Of a DNA stretch of 64,000 nt, positions 36,373-45,899 are shown piece after piece; the first letter of the stretch is position 1; each line of letters begins with the position of its first letter. The position numbers and the translations under genes were made by a program. The DNA comes from Stygiolobus sp037389425. GTDB taxonomy: Archaea; Thermoproteota; Thermoprotei_A; Sulfolobales; Sulfolobaceae. The DNA lies in the NCBI RefSeq assembly GCF_037389425.1, contig NZ_JBBHKR010000078.1, positions 1 to 64,000 on the forward strand, in the 5' to 3' direction. The notes under the pieces were generated by a model, which worked only from the letters and a program-made list of their open reading frames with translations, made no database searches and was not told the DNA's origin.

Positions 36373-36891
36373 ACAAAATTAGCTGAGAAATTTTATGAGT
36401 ATTTACAAGAGCTTAAGGACAACCCAGAAAATTATACCACAATATTGTATCAAGAAGTTAAGTTAGAAGATGCAAAGAAAATAAAGTGGTAAGATAATCC
36501 CATGTTTTTAGCCCTTGAAGGGAATAAGGTTGTTAGATCATTGCAAGTTATAAGAGGCAAATATTTTGGCATTGCTAGACAAAATCATGTTAGCGAATTG
36601 GCTTATTCAGTATCTAAGGAGTTCAGAGGGAAAGGATTAATTTACGCACCATTCTCACACGCTTTAGATAACGTGAAGTTAAAAATAATAACCGTTTGGG
36701 TTGATGAGAGGAACATAAGGTCACAGAAGCTTTTAGAGAAATTAAACTCCACTAAACTAGGTAAAATTGACGAGTTCATGTACTCCTTGAGAGAAAGGAT
36801 TTATGTAAACTTATTATTTTGTGTAGGGAACGCTGATTATGTACTAAAAAGAGCCAAAGAAGAGTTAGAAAGAAGGGGATTAAATATTTAG
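36373..36891 (+). pseudogene. GNAT-type acetyltransferase, broken near the N-terminus
   Basis: The reading frame upstream of the ATG at 36502 continues to 36373 (LAEKFYEYLQELKDNPENYT) with a TAA at 36490 and no start codon. The 3' part carries a GNAT core: NHVSELAYSVSKEFRGKGLI with the acetyl-CoA-binding RGKG turn, then TVWVDERNIRSQKLLEKLN. A protein started at 36502 would have 129 residues and lack the first strands. The C-terminal YVLKRAKEELERRGLN helix is intact. Confidence 0.7.
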
Positions 36892-36937
36892 ATAGTTAAG
36901 CTTAATTATTGGTAATTCGATTATCTTTTGGTAAAAG

Positions 36938-37162
36938 ATGGAGAAAGTGGTAATAAAGAGAGTTGACAGCCAAGGAAGGATAGTTATACCAAAAGAATGG
37001 AGAGACAAGTTTAACACCGATGAGTTCATCCTAGTTCTAAAAGACGATAGGATTGAGCTTTACCCCCGTGCTTCAAACTTAACAAAACTTATTGATAGTA
37101 TAGATGTTGAAGAATTGCCAAGTGATTGGCATGAGCTTAAACGTAAAGTTTATAGATTCTAA
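36938..37162 (+). CDS. vapB: VapB-type antitoxin, AbrB/SpoVT fold
   Basis: 74 residues: the swapped-hairpin AbrB domain VVIKRVDSQGRIVIPKEWRD (residues 4-23) and a C-terminal tail that would wrap the toxin (DVEELPSDWHELKRKVYRF). First gene of a VapBC pair, overlapping vapC by 32 bases. AbrB-type VapB proteins bind their own promoter and block the PIN RNase. Confidence 0.85.
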   Translation: MEKVVIKRVDSQGRIVIPKEWRDKFNTDEFILVLKDDRIELYPRASNLTKLIDSIDVEELPSDWHELKRKVYRF

Positions 37163-37558
37163 CGTGTTCATTTATGCAATACTTAAACCAAAACGTTCAG
37201 TCAATGAAAAGATTAAGAAAATGAAAGAGAAAGCAAAGGAAATACTGGCAAAAATTGATAACGGGGAGGAAAAAGTTCTAACTACTGTAGTCCACATCTC
37301 TAAATTGCTAACGTAATTGAGAGTTTATCTAACCTCACAACCTCAATTAAGGTTATTGAAAACATAATTAGCAATGAGAATATTATCATAAAACAAGTCA
37401 CAGTACAAGATTATACTGAAGCTGTTAAAATAGCCGATGAGGAAAACGTTAGCATTAATGATGCTCTGGCTTATGTTGTAATGATGAATAACGGTATTAA
37501 CGAGATTTACACTTTTGATGAAAAACATTTTAAGAAATTAAATGTGAAGATTTTGTGA
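37131..37558 (+). pseudogene. vapC: VapC PIN-domain toxin with one frameshift
   Basis: Starts at ATG 37131 with VKFIDSNVFIYAIL (first catalytic Asp). Near 37303 a single-base loss shifts VVHIS[E] out of frame and leads to TAA at 37314; reading on in the right frame gives IANVIESLSNL, the acidic SINDALAYVVMM and the final YTFDEKHFKKL, all typical PIN elements, ending at TGA 37558. The missing residue is the second conserved acidic one. Toxin inactive unless frameshifted. Confidence 0.85.
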
Positions 37559-38077
37559 ATATCTGTAATATTTTTATGTAATTATTCATCATTTTTAATT
37601 ATTTCTAATCTCCGTTAATGTGATAAGGTAAGCTAAAGTATGGAAACGTATTTCAACTTAACTACATAAGTTTTATATTATAATACTGAACCCTGTATAG
37701 CATTTATTGGGAAAATCTTTGCAGTTTGAGGGATGCTTGAAAACTTTTTAAAAACATCCCTAGAGTGTTCAATGAAGTTCTTCATCTTCTTGGTGTACAT
37801 TACAAAGTGATCAATTAACCTACATTATTATTCTCCTTGATAGAAGACGGTGCTTCTTTAGCGAAGTTATCGGCCCCATAAATCCCCCTTAATTTTCCTC
37901 AAACACAGTATATTACCTCCACGTATTAATTATGAACCTTTTCTCATAAATACTTCACATTTGGTAAAAAGGTTTAATTTTAAGGTGCGAAAAAACTCTC
38001 ATTATTTAACGTCATGAGAATCTCTAGTGACCATTACACCACGGTAAGCTTAAGTTTTCCGACACAAATAATATACC
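37559..38077. other. Intergenic stretch with a gene relic
   Basis: On the minus strand 37678-37821 a 47-codon open piece (LIDHFVMYTKKMKNFIEHSR then DVFKKFSSIPQ) ends in TAA and has a stop upstream; it may be a transposase tail but I cannot name the family. The 38000-38077 part holds the promoter of the next gene (cttaagtttt, 38047-38056). Confidence 0.3.
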
Positions 38078-39082
38078 GTGCAGACTTTTACCGTGAAGGA
38101 GGTCATTTATCACATAACTCCTCACGGTAACTTTAAGGAGTACAGAGAAGTAACCGCGACTCGTTATTTCACGAGGCATGGATGGACTTTAACTAAGGTA
38201 GATGAGGACAAAGTCCCAGAACACGAACCATGTACTTCGTATAGGTCTCCAGCAGTAGATCAGTTTTCCAAAGCCGAGGGGATCAGAATTACGGAAGGTT
38301 ATGCTATTTCTAAGTTACTCACTCGTGCAGTTGACCAATGCGTAGAAGAAAAAGTCGTCAACATCGTGGAATACAAAGGTGTTAAGTTCTCCTATGCTGG
38401 AGACCCCTCTGATATCCCCACAGTAATAGACTACCTAAGGGGCACGGTTAAGGAGACGGCACAGTCAAGGGTGTTTAGCTTAGAACGGACTTATGGTATT
38501 TTAGACCCCGAGGTAACACTTCATCTTTTCCATCACGTTATATTTATGTTGAGGGCTGACAGACCTACGTTAAAGCTAGAAGAGAGGTTTTCACAGAGTG
38601 TGACTTTAATAGACGACCCGTTGAACCAGGAGCTCATCGGTTTTTCTACATTTGATGACGAGGGGGTGAGGACTAGGAGAAAAGAGGTCATTGGAGACGG
38701 TTACGTATTAAGTTATTTAGGAACACTAAGTAGAGGTCAGCCGGGTAACGCCAGAGGGGTGATCCCTAAGCCAGATTACTTCAACCTAGTCGTTAAGAAC
38801 GGGGACTGGAGTTTAGAGGAGTTAAGGGAGGAGACGAGAGAGGGGTTGATTATAACCGGCGTTGAAAGGAGTGAGTTAGTAAAGAACAGTATAAGGATCT
38901 TTCCAAGAAGAGTAACGCTGATAGGAAAAGGGGATATACTGGTCAGAGAGATAGCTATCCCTTTACAAGAGCTCGACACTATTGATGCGTTGACTAAAGA
39001 AGTTAGGAGCGGTTATATTGATGACCAGCACGGAGGTATAGCCCCTTTTTTGAGGATGAAGGTTAGACCGATAATATATTAA
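38078..39082 (+). CDS. TldE/PmbA-like protein without a nearby TldD partner
   Basis: 334 residues. The C-terminal domain carries the family block GNARGVIPKPDYFNLVVKNG (residues ~228-247), then EELREETREGLIITGVE. The middle FDDEGVRTRRKEVIGDGYV aligns with TldE/PmbA ('FDDEG.PT'). The HExxxH zinc motif of TldD is absent, as in TldE, the non-catalytic half of the TldD-TldE peptidase. It is shorter than the usual ~440 residues at the N-terminus. GTG start. Partner must be elsewhere or absent. Confidence 0.75.
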   Translation: MQTFTVKEVIYHITPHGNFKEYREVTATRYFTRHGWTLTKVDEDKVPEHEPCTSYRSPAVDQFSKAEGIRITEGYAISKLLTRAVDQCVEEKVVNIVEYKGVKFSYAGDPSDIPTVIDYLRGTVKETAQSRVFSLERTYGILDPEVTLHLFHHVIFMLRADRPTLKLEERFSQSVTLIDDPLNQELIGFSTFDDEGVRTRRKEVIGDGYVLSYLGTLSRGQPGNARGVIPKPDYFNLVVKNGDWSLEELREETREGLIITGVERSELVKNSIRIFPRRVTLIGKGDILVREIAIPLQELDTIDALTKEVRSGYIDDQHGGIAPFLRMKVRPIIY

Positions 39083-39420
39083 TTGATGATGCCACAAAAC
39101 TATAAATGAGTGACACTGGTATATTCAATCAAAATACACTACGTTAGTTTAGAATCTCTCTAATCCTACTTATGTATCTACTAATCTACGTTGACTTGGC
39201 TGAAGTTACATCAATTCTTTTCCCCCTTTTTAAATGTTATCTTTTCCTCATTAGAGTAGGCATTAAAGCTACATCAGTGCCTAAGAGTTCAACCTGAGGC
39301 GAACGTAACGGGTTTATTGACTTTACACGGTATCATTGATTAAGTTTGGAGTTAGCATCGTAAATTGCAAAGAGAGACTTAAAAAAACGAGTTATATGTG
39401 AGGCTACTTTTTATTAAAAT
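39083..39420. other. Intergenic stretch
   Basis: No gene, repeat or RNA-like structure that I can support; the right end holds the rfbC promoter. Confidence 0.4.
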
Positions 39421-39422
39421 CC

Positions 39423-39431
39423 TTTTATATA
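39423..39431 (+). promoter_or_regulatory. TATA box of rfbC
   Basis: ttttatata centred 26 bases before the ATG at 39453; leaderless transcript expected. Confidence 0.55.
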
Positions 39432-39452
39432 TACGAAAGTTAATTTCAAATC

Positions 39453-39983
39453 ATGCCTTTTGATTTTGAAGACCTTGGTATAGGAGTACTCTTAATAAAG
39501 CCAAAGGTCTTTCCTGACAAAAGAGGGTTCTTCCTTGAAGTGTTTAAGTCTACAGATTTCAGTAAACATAACATTCCGATACCCCTCCAAGTTAACATGT
39601 CCTTCTCAGTCAGAGGAGTAGTGAGGGGTTTACATTATCAGATAACACCAAAGGAACAAGGAAAAATTGTGTTCGTCCCTAAAGGGAAAATATTGGATGT
39701 CGCAGTTGATATCAGAAGGTCTTCCTCAACTTTTGGAAAGTATATAAGTGCAGAATTAAGCGAGTCAAACCACTACATGCTATGGATTCCTCCGGGGTTT
39801 GCCCACGGTTTTCAGGCGCTCGAGGACTCTCTAGTTGTTTACTTCGTTACTCATAACGATTATTCACCTCAACATGAGAGATGCATTAACTATTCGTATA
39901 TTGACTGGGCAATAAAAGAGTTTATAATAAGTGATAAGGACAGACAATGTCCTCCTCTTGATAAGGCTGAAGTGTTCTCTTAA
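39453..39983 (+). CDS. rfbC: dTDP-4-dehydrorhamnose 3,5-epimerase
   Basis: 176 residues, standard length for RmlC. Cupin features: PDKRGFFLEVFK, catalytic His61 in VVRGLHYQ, and WIPPGFAHGFQAL with VYFVTHNDYSPQHE, which contains the conserved Tyr. Third enzyme of dTDP-L-rhamnose synthesis. Own promoter, 190 bases before rfbD; together with rfbD, rfbA and rfbB the set is complete. Confidence 0.9.
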   Translation: MPFDFEDLGIGVLLIKPKVFPDKRGFFLEVFKSTDFSKHNIPIPLQVNMSFSVRGVVRGLHYQITPKEQGKIVFVPKGKILDVAVDIRRSSSTFGKYISAELSESNHYMLWIPPGFAHGFQALEDSLVVYFVTHNDYSPQHERCINYSYIDWAIKEFIISDKDRQCPPLDKAEVFS

Positions 39984-40143
39984 ACTCTCCAGTGTTCTTG
40001 TTAATTTATTATAAATAAAAAGATACATAAGGGTCTCCTATCATTTTCACAGTTTAATTAATTTTCCTTATAATCAATTTTATTTAGCACTTTATTAATT
40101 ATTCTACAAGATCATTTTTTCTATTTCATCAGTTGTGAAAAAA

Positions 40144-40154
40144 GATTTATAATT
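40144..40154 (+). promoter_or_regulatory. TATA box of the rfbDAB operon
   Basis: gatttataatt centred 26 bases before the ATG at 40175; leaderless transcript expected. Confidence 0.55.
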
Positions 40155-40174
40155 TCTATTGAATAATAAGTACA

Positions 40175-40999
40175 ATGCGGGTATTACTAATAGGAGCCTC
40201 AGGTCAGTTAGGCGTTGAAATAGATAAATTACTTTCTAAAAAACACCAAGTCATCAAGTTGTACAACTCATCAGAAATCCCTGACGGTTATAAGATGGAT
40301 ATAACCGATTTTACACATCTGGAAGATTTTATAATCAAGACCAGACCCGAAGTTATAATAAACACTGCAGCTATGACTGACGTAGACAAGTGCGAAACGG
40401 AAAGAGAGAAGGCGTATAAAATAAACGCTGAAGCAGTAAGGCACATGGTGAGGGCAAGTAGGGTTATAGATGCTTACTTTATTCACATCAGCACGGACTA
40501 CATTTTTGACGGAATAAAGGGCAACTACAAAGAAGAGGACTTACCCAACCCGATAAACTACTATGGACTCACTAAGCTATTAGGAGAGACCTTTGCTTTA
40601 TCATATGACGACAGCCTTGTTATAAGGACTTCTGGAGTGTTCAGGCACAAGGGATTTCCAGTCTACGTGTATAAGACATTGAAAGAGGGAAAGACAATCT
40701 TCGCATATAAAGGTTATTACTCGCCTATTTCCGCGAGGAAACTCGCTTCAGCTATAGAAGAGTTGTTAACCCTTAGAAAAACCGGTTTACTAAATGTTGC
40801 AAGCGAGAGGATATCACGTTATGAGTTAGCATTAAAGATTAAAGAAAAGTTCAATTTGTCAGGAGAAGTGAGGGAAGTAGATGAGGTTAAAGGGTGGGTA
40901 GCTAAGAGACCCTTCGACTCCTCTTTAGACTCCTCGAGGGCTAGGAAGTTCTTATCCGTTGATTTTTACAGTTTAGACCTAAACGGTATGGTGGTATGA
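40175..40999 (+). CDS. rfbD: dTDP-4-dehydrorhamnose reductase
   Basis: 274 residues. Rossmann motif GASGQLG (7-13), INTAAMTDVDKCE (about 66-78), HISTDYIFDGIKG and the YYGLTKLLGE catalytic Tyr-x3-Lys. Last step to dTDP-L-rhamnose. One base separates its stop from the rfbA start. Confidence 0.9.
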   Translation: MRVLLIGASGQLGVEIDKLLSKKHQVIKLYNSSEIPDGYKMDITDFTHLEDFIIKTRPEVIINTAAMTDVDKCETEREKAYKINAEAVRHMVRASRVIDAYFIHISTDYIFDGIKGNYKEEDLPNPINYYGLTKLLGETFALSYDDSLVIRTSGVFRHKGFPVYVYKTLKEGKTIFAYKGYYSPISARKLASAIEELLTLRKTGLLNVASERISRYELALKIKEKFNLSGEVREVDEVKGWVAKRPFDSSLDSSRARKFLSVDFYSLDLNGMVV

Positions 41000-41000
41000 A

Positions 41001-42035
41001 ATGGAGGCAGTAATTCTACACGGAGGACAAGGGACAAGACTTAGACCGTTAACCCACACCGGTCCGAAGCAGTTGATAAAAGTAGCAGGGAAACCGGTTT
41101 CACAGTGGGTTTTAGAACAGATCAGAGACGCTGGGATAAAGGACGTAATAATTATCTTAGGTGATAACACGCCCACACGTGTTGTAGACTATTACGGAGA
41201 CGGTAGTAGGTTCGGAGTGAGGATAACTTACGTTTACCAAGGTAAAGCTAGAGGACTAGCTGATGCTGTTTATAAAGTGAAGGACGTAGTGTCGGATAGG
41301 TTCTTAGTTTACTTAGGGGACAACGTAGTTCCTTACGATCTGAGTAAGTTCTCCTCTTTTAAAGGCTCGGCTTCAATCCTACTCGCTAAGGTTGATAACC
41401 CTAACAGGTTTGGAGTAGCCGTGATAAAGGACGGGAGGATCATAAAACTAGTCGAGAAGCCTAAAGAACCGATTTCTGACTTAGCCTTAGTAGGTGTTTA
41501 CGGGTTCACGAGGGAGATCTTTGATGTTATTGAATCGTTAAAACCAAGCTGGAGAGGCGAACTTGAGATAACAGATGCATTACAAGGACTAATAGACAGA
41601 GGTAGGGAAGTGGATTACGAAATAGTTCAGGGTTGGTGGAAGGACACGGGAACTCCAAGGGATATCTTAGAGGCCAACGCATTCTTGTTAGATAGATACG
41701 CTGAAAGGAAGGTTGAAGGTGTAATAGAGAACTCTACAATTGACGGCAGAGTAATAATCGAGAAAGGAGCTGTAATAAAGAACTCTGTGGTAAGAGGGCC
41801 GACTTACGTAGGAAGGGACACGAAAATTGTCAACTCCTATGTAGGACCTTTCACTTCTGTTGGCGAGCAGAGCGAAATAACAGACAGTGAGATAGAGTAC
41901 AGTGTAATCCTTGACCGCGTTAAGATAAGGGGAGTGACACTAATGGACTCTTTAATAGGAAATAACGCTACTGTTGAAAAGGGTGGAAGGTGGCAAAAAT
42001 TAATTATAGGCGAGAACTCTTCGGTGATACTATGA
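41001..42035 (+). CDS. rfbA: Glucose-1-phosphate thymidylyltransferase, long form
   Basis: 344 residues. N-terminal nucleotidyltransferase with GGQGTRLRPLTHTGPKQL (8-25) and YLGDNVV; C-terminal left-handed beta-helix hexapeptide repeats (IENSTIDGRVIIEKGAVIKN, VVRGPTYVG, VGPFTSVG). This long archaeal/RmlA2 type often has extra acetyltransferase-like architecture, but no second active site is evident. Activates glucose-1-phosphate to dTDP-glucose. Its stop overlaps the rfbB ATG as ATGA. Confidence 0.88.
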   Translation: MEAVILHGGQGTRLRPLTHTGPKQLIKVAGKPVSQWVLEQIRDAGIKDVIIILGDNTPTRVVDYYGDGSRFGVRITYVYQGKARGLADAVYKVKDVVSDRFLVYLGDNVVPYDLSKFSSFKGSASILLAKVDNPNRFGVAVIKDGRIIKLVEKPKEPISDLALVGVYGFTREIFDVIESLKPSWRGELEITDALQGLIDRGREVDYEIVQGWWKDTGTPRDILEANAFLLDRYAERKVEGVIENSTIDGRVIIEKGAVIKNSVVRGPTYVGRDTKIVNSYVGPFTSVGEQSEITDSEIEYSVILDRVKIRGVTLMDSLIGNNATVEKGGRWQKLIIGENSSVIL

Positions 42036-42994
42036 AAATCATCGTAGTTGGGGGAGCGGGATTCATAGGTTCTGCTTTCGTGAGGGAGTTAAACAAGAGG
42101 GGGATAAGACCCCTTGTAGTCGACCTATTAACCTACGCTGGGAGAAAGGAAAACCTTAAAGAGACAGACCACGATTTTATCCAAGCTGACGTAAGGAGCG
42201 AGCAAATACACGATATAATTAAAGACTATTCTCCTGATGTGGTGATAAATTTCGCAGCTGAGACTCATGTAGATAGATCGATTTACAAACCCCAAGATTT
42301 CATAACCACTAACGTGCTTGGTGCCGTAAACCTACTTGAGGCTTCAAGGAAGTTCGGTTTTAAATACATCCACATTTCAACAGACGAAGTCTACGGCGAG
42401 GAGTGCGGAGATGAGAACTCACCTTTAAGGCCATCATCGCCTTATAGTGCCTCTAAAGCATCAGCTGACCTATTCGTAAAGGCTTACGTAAGAACTTACG
42501 GCATTAACGCGATTTTAGTGAGACCGTCTAATAACTATGGTCCTAGGCAGTTCCCTGAAAAGTTAATACCTAAGGCTATAATCAGGACACTGCTAGGGAT
42601 GCATGTGCCGGTGTACGGTGATGGCAAAGCTGAAAGGGACTGGATATTCGTAGAGGACACTGCTAGGATAGTTTTCGACGTGATGAGAAAAGCGGAGTGG
42701 AAAGGAGAAGCTTATAACATCCCGGGTGGACAGAGATATAACGTGCTCGAGATACTGAAGATGTTGGAGGAAGTGAGTGGCAAAGAGGTTAGAATAAAAT
42801 TCGTCTCAGATAGACCTGGTCACGACAGAAGGTATTGTATGATAACAAGGATGAAGTATGAAGTAACACCCTTCAAAGAAGGACTGAGAAAAACTTACAA
42901 GTGGTATTTAAATAACAGATGGTGGTGGGAGCCGTTAATTACGGATAAGTTCTTCGTAGAAGATGAGCCGTGGTTAGCAGTAAAGGGTAAGTAA
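42032..42994 (+). CDS. rfbB: dTDP-glucose 4,6-dehydratase
   Basis: 320 residues from the ATG at 42032, which overlaps the rfbA stop; an in-frame extension to 41990 lies inside rfbA. NAD site GGAGFIGSAF (7-16), AAETHVDRSI, HISTDEVYGE and the catalytic YSASKASAD. The internal RPSNNYGPRQFPEKLIP block is typical of RmlB. Converts dTDP-glucose to the 4-keto-6-deoxy sugar. The pathway product probably goes to surface glycans; a surface glycoprotein-like gene lies downstream on the other strand. Confidence 0.92.
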   Translation: MKIIVVGGAGFIGSAFVRELNKRGIRPLVVDLLTYAGRKENLKETDHDFIQADVRSEQIHDIIKDYSPDVVINFAAETHVDRSIYKPQDFITTNVLGAVNLLEASRKFGFKYIHISTDEVYGEECGDENSPLRPSSPYSASKASADLFVKAYVRTYGINAILVRPSNNYGPRQFPEKLIPKAIIRTLLGMHVPVYGDGKAERDWIFVEDTARIVFDVMRKAEWKGEAYNIPGGQRYNVLEILKMLEEVSGKEVRIKFVSDRPGHDRRYCMITRMKYEVTPFKEGLRKTYKWYLNNRWWWEPLITDKFFVEDEPWLAVKGK

Positions 42995-43057
42995 ACATTT
43001 AGGTAGTTTAAGGGAAGTAGAGTTTTAGATAGCACCTACCACACTGTACATCTTATA

Positions 43058-43168
43058 TTAATTTTTAGCCTTCTTGGCAACCTCCCTGATTATCTCTAAG
43101 TCTATCTTGATGTCATATTTAGACTTCTACAACACTTTCTTCCACTTCTGCAATTCCTCAAATATCAT
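43058..43168 (-). pseudogene. Small relic, 36 codons with an internal stop
   Basis: ATG at 43168, then EELQKWKKVL, an in-frame TAG, and KSKYDIKIDLEIIREVAKKA ending in TAA at 43058. Helical charged text like the N-terminus of a small antitoxin or nucleotidyltransferase partner. Family not recognised. Confidence 0.3.
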
Positions 43169-43198
43169 TTAATATAACATTTTAATGATTAAGAATCT

Positions 43199-43303
43199 TC
43201 ATCTTATTCTATTGTCGATTAAATCTAGAACCCATATATCATCATCTGAAGTGAAGGATAATAGGTTACCCCTTATGTCTGGATACATATAATGGCCTTT
43301 CAT
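43199..43303 (-). pseudogene. N-terminal fragment of a tricorn protease gene
   Basis: A 34-codon frame MKGHYMYPDIRGNLLSFTSD then DDIWVLDLIDNR, closed by TGA at 43199. This is the sequence expected for the first blade of the tricorn six-bladed beta-propeller, whose proteins begin with a very similar G-Y-Y-M-x-P-D-I-x-G-x-x-x-x-F-x-x-x-D-D-x-W-x-x-D pattern. The remaining ~1000 residues are missing. Remains of a gene duplicated or rearranged and deleted. Confidence 0.55.
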
Positions 43304-43506
43304 GGCTGTAAAATACCATTATTACTTAATAAATCATTTGTAAATTCTGTTTTATTTTCTAGAATTAAAAATCTTTACCTTTAGGCCTAATATCGTTTAT
43401 GTCTAGGTAAAATATAAGCTGAATAAACTAGATTTAAAAATTTTAATATATTAATGCCTAACAATGGCAAATAGAACTATAGAATACTTAAGAAAATGTC
43501 TTTACT

Positions 43507-45012
43507 TCATTTCCTCTTCAACAGTAATAGAACTGCTCCTACTACCACTAACACGACTATAATTCCCACAATTATAAATGGAATTATATAACTCGATATT
43601 ACGCCCGAACTTGCGTTAGTATAACCGTAAACTACATAATATGTCGTAGATGGATCGTCTACGACCACTACTTTACCCTGATAAACGAAGTAGTCTTTAG
43701 GATTAAGCTGAACAATACCGTTTGCACTCTGCTTGAACACTGCAAAACTCTCGTTGTGTAACAAACTAACGTTAAACATTATGTATCCACTCCCGCTGAC
43801 ATTGACTACTTGGGCTGTATAGGACTTACCTCCGATCGTCACATTACTTACACCGACAAATTGTGGAGTTACAACACTTACAGATACGTAAGAGCTGTTG
43901 GGATATATGATCACGTACTCTCCTGAGTCGCTAACGTTTACGTAAACCAGTGAGGCAGGATAAACAATGTACACAGGGTGATAGAAGTTTACATTAGCAG
44001 TACTTTCCACTCCGTTGTTAGTTATACCCACTAGGGCTATATTACCGTTAATGTTAACCATACTCATCGTCTTTGCCTCGGCATAAGGCACCCCTTCATT
44101 TATTACTACCCTTATGTGGGACTCAACTTGGTTTAGCGTCACATTAAAGATGAAACCCTGATGGGATAAGTAGCTTGAGCTGAACGCGTTCTCTACATAC
44201 GCTACTATGCTACCGTTAATGCCGAAGAATTCTATTGCACTGAATTCCACATTTCTTTCAGCTTGTAAGGATGGTAATGAGAGAGAACCCTGACCCTCTC
44301 CCTCCCAGATCATCGCGGGAACATAAGTGCCATTATAATATGCTACTGTCACGTTATATGGTGCCTCAGCTTGTACTCCCTGAGACTCAAACTGGAATTT
44401 TTGATACCTCTCTGGGGTGGCCGAACTCACAGTTAGTGTGAACGAAGCTTCACTTGTTTTCTGCAAAGTCACTTTCACTAACGGTAAACTCTCGCTCAAA
44501 GTATATTGCGAGTTCTTATGGGAGATCGTTAAAGTCACGTTGGCAAAACTGCTACCGTTGAGGAACTGTAGAATTAGTTCTGCACTGGAGTTGAAATAGG
44601 CTAAACCAGAGATAGTGCCGGTAGTATTAAGGAAGCCCGCCCACACCACTTCTTTTATTACGTTAGGCTCAATTAAGAGGACTCTTGCCAATTGTGGTAT
44701 TTGGGAGGTAATAGTAACGGAGAACGGTGAGACCGTCACCACTATATTTCCGGTATAGGCTTGTAGGTTGCCGGTCTCCACAATATAGTGGAAAAGGGTA
44801 TAAGAAATTGTAGACTGTTGTTCATTAGTCGTGTTATATACAGTGTAAGAGTAATCGTAGGTTATCCCTGAACGAGTTATCATTAGCCTTGACAAGTACT
44901 GTTGGTACATAACTATGTGTTTAGGGGTCTGTGCTGTAGGAACTAGTGAGAATATTGGTATTAAAAATAGGACGAGTAAAAGAGACGAAGCGAATCTTTT
45001 CTTTCCGTTCAT
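43507..45012 (-). CDS. Secreted, membrane-anchored surface glycoprotein-like protein
   Basis: 501 residues. Signal peptide at 1-27 (KRFASSLLLVLFLIPIFSLV then PTAQ), a ~430-residue beta-rich Ser/Thr/Asn ectodomain with many N-x-S/T sites, and a C-terminal helix (YIIPFIIVGIIVVLVVVGAV) followed by LLLLKRK. The layout is that of archaeal surface proteins anchored to the membrane with the domain outside. I do not recognise a catalytic motif. It lies downstream of the rhamnose genes, which fits a glycosylated surface protein, though that is only positional evidence. Confidence 0.7.
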   Translation of the reverse strand: MNGKKRFASSLLLVLFLIPIFSLVPTAQTPKHIVMYQQYLSRLMITRSGITYDYSYTVYNTTNEQQSTISYTLFHYIVETGNLQAYTGNIVVTVSPFSVTITSQIPQLARVLLIEPNVIKEVVWAGFLNTTGTISGLAYFNSSAELILQFLNGSSFANVTLTISHKNSQYTLSESLPLVKVTLQKTSEASFTLTVSSATPERYQKFQFESQGVQAEAPYNVTVAYYNGTYVPAMIWEGEGQGSLSLPSLQAERNVEFSAIEFFGINGSIVAYVENAFSSSYLSHQGFIFNVTLNQVESHIRVVINEGVPYAEAKTMSMVNINGNIALVGITNNGVESTANVNFYHPVYIVYPASLVYVNVSDSGEYVIIYPNSSYVSVSVVTPQFVGVSNVTIGGKSYTAQVVNVSGSGYIMFNVSLLHNESFAVFKQSANGIVQLNPKDYFVYQGKVVVVDDPSTTYYVVYGYTNASSGVISSYIIPFIIVGIIVVLVVVGAVLLLLKRK

Positions 45013-45257
45013 TAAACGATACTTGGAGCTCCTAGCTAAAAATTTTCTCGTAGTAAATAGAAAACCAGTAATACAATACGTTTAGTAAGGTAGAGGAAAA
45101 TAAGAAAGAACTAACTAAACTGAGTCTTTATATAGAAAGTTATAATGTATTGCTACTATAATTAAATCTTAATTACGTCGACAATCACATTCTCTAGTAA
45201 GCGAGAAAGGAGCTGGGAGTTCAGAGAAATACTTACTAACTTAGCTCCCGTTTGTCC

Positions 45258-45515
45258 CTACATTTTCATTTCAATCATTTTATGATTATTCATGATCGAG
45301 TATAGGGACTTAGCCCTCAACCACCTACTTACTGTAGGTGGGTCATGGGACTCCTTCGAGCCCAACGGCACGGGGCTCACATCTCCGTAATCTCCCTCAC
45401 CCTTTTGGACATAGTCCACATCAGTGTGAGAGATCATTATTTATCAACAAAAATTTTTTATAAACAGATAAAAATTTCTATCAACGTGAAAAAGGATTCA
45501 CCCCAATATAAAGGT
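45258..45515 (-). mobile_element. Internally deleted IS607-family element (left end joined to tnpB tail)
   Basis: Minus strand: 45515-45440 resembles the left-end/5' flank of the tnpA copy at 47560-47485 (shared tgaatcctttct-like run, aacaaaa, ttttta). Directly after it comes a 59-codon frame, ATG 45437 to TAG 45258, whose text (DYGDVSPVPLGSKESHDPPT then VSRWLRAKSLYSI) is the C-terminal tail of archaeal IS607 TnpB proteins. A stem ccacctac/gtaggtgg sits within it. The tnpA and most of tnpB are missing. The plus-strand 93-codon frame over this region is a shadow. Confidence 0.65.
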
Positions 45516-45899
45516 CATGATTTATTAATAAACGCAAAGGATGCAGCTCAGTGTTTTGAATCTAACGAAGATATTTTAAGGAATAATATTTTAAAATTAA
45601 TAAAAATTTTAAATACTAACAGTTAATCATAACTCTTTAGCCTAAGGATTCCAAAAAGTTTCTAAATAACGTCATAGCTCCTATTAAAAAGCAACTATTA
45701 CCTTACTTAACGCTAACGTATGAATGTTATTATTCCAGACAATAATAAATTAAAAAGAGATATCAACACGACAATACTCTGTGACTCCATGAAGCTTAAG
45801 ATCTGAGTATTGATATCAAATACTTATGAAATCTAAATAGTAATGTATAATTACAGTAATGAAGACAGTACTATAGTGAGCACTAATTAATATTAGCTT
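45516..45899. other. AT-rich gap
   Basis: No gene or structure seen beyond the IS element edge and the 3' flank of the MFS gene. Confidence 0.4.

Noticed and set aside
45345..45626. 93-codon plus-strand gene
   Set aside because: Antisense of the IS607 left end and TnpB tail; better explained by the minus-strand reading.
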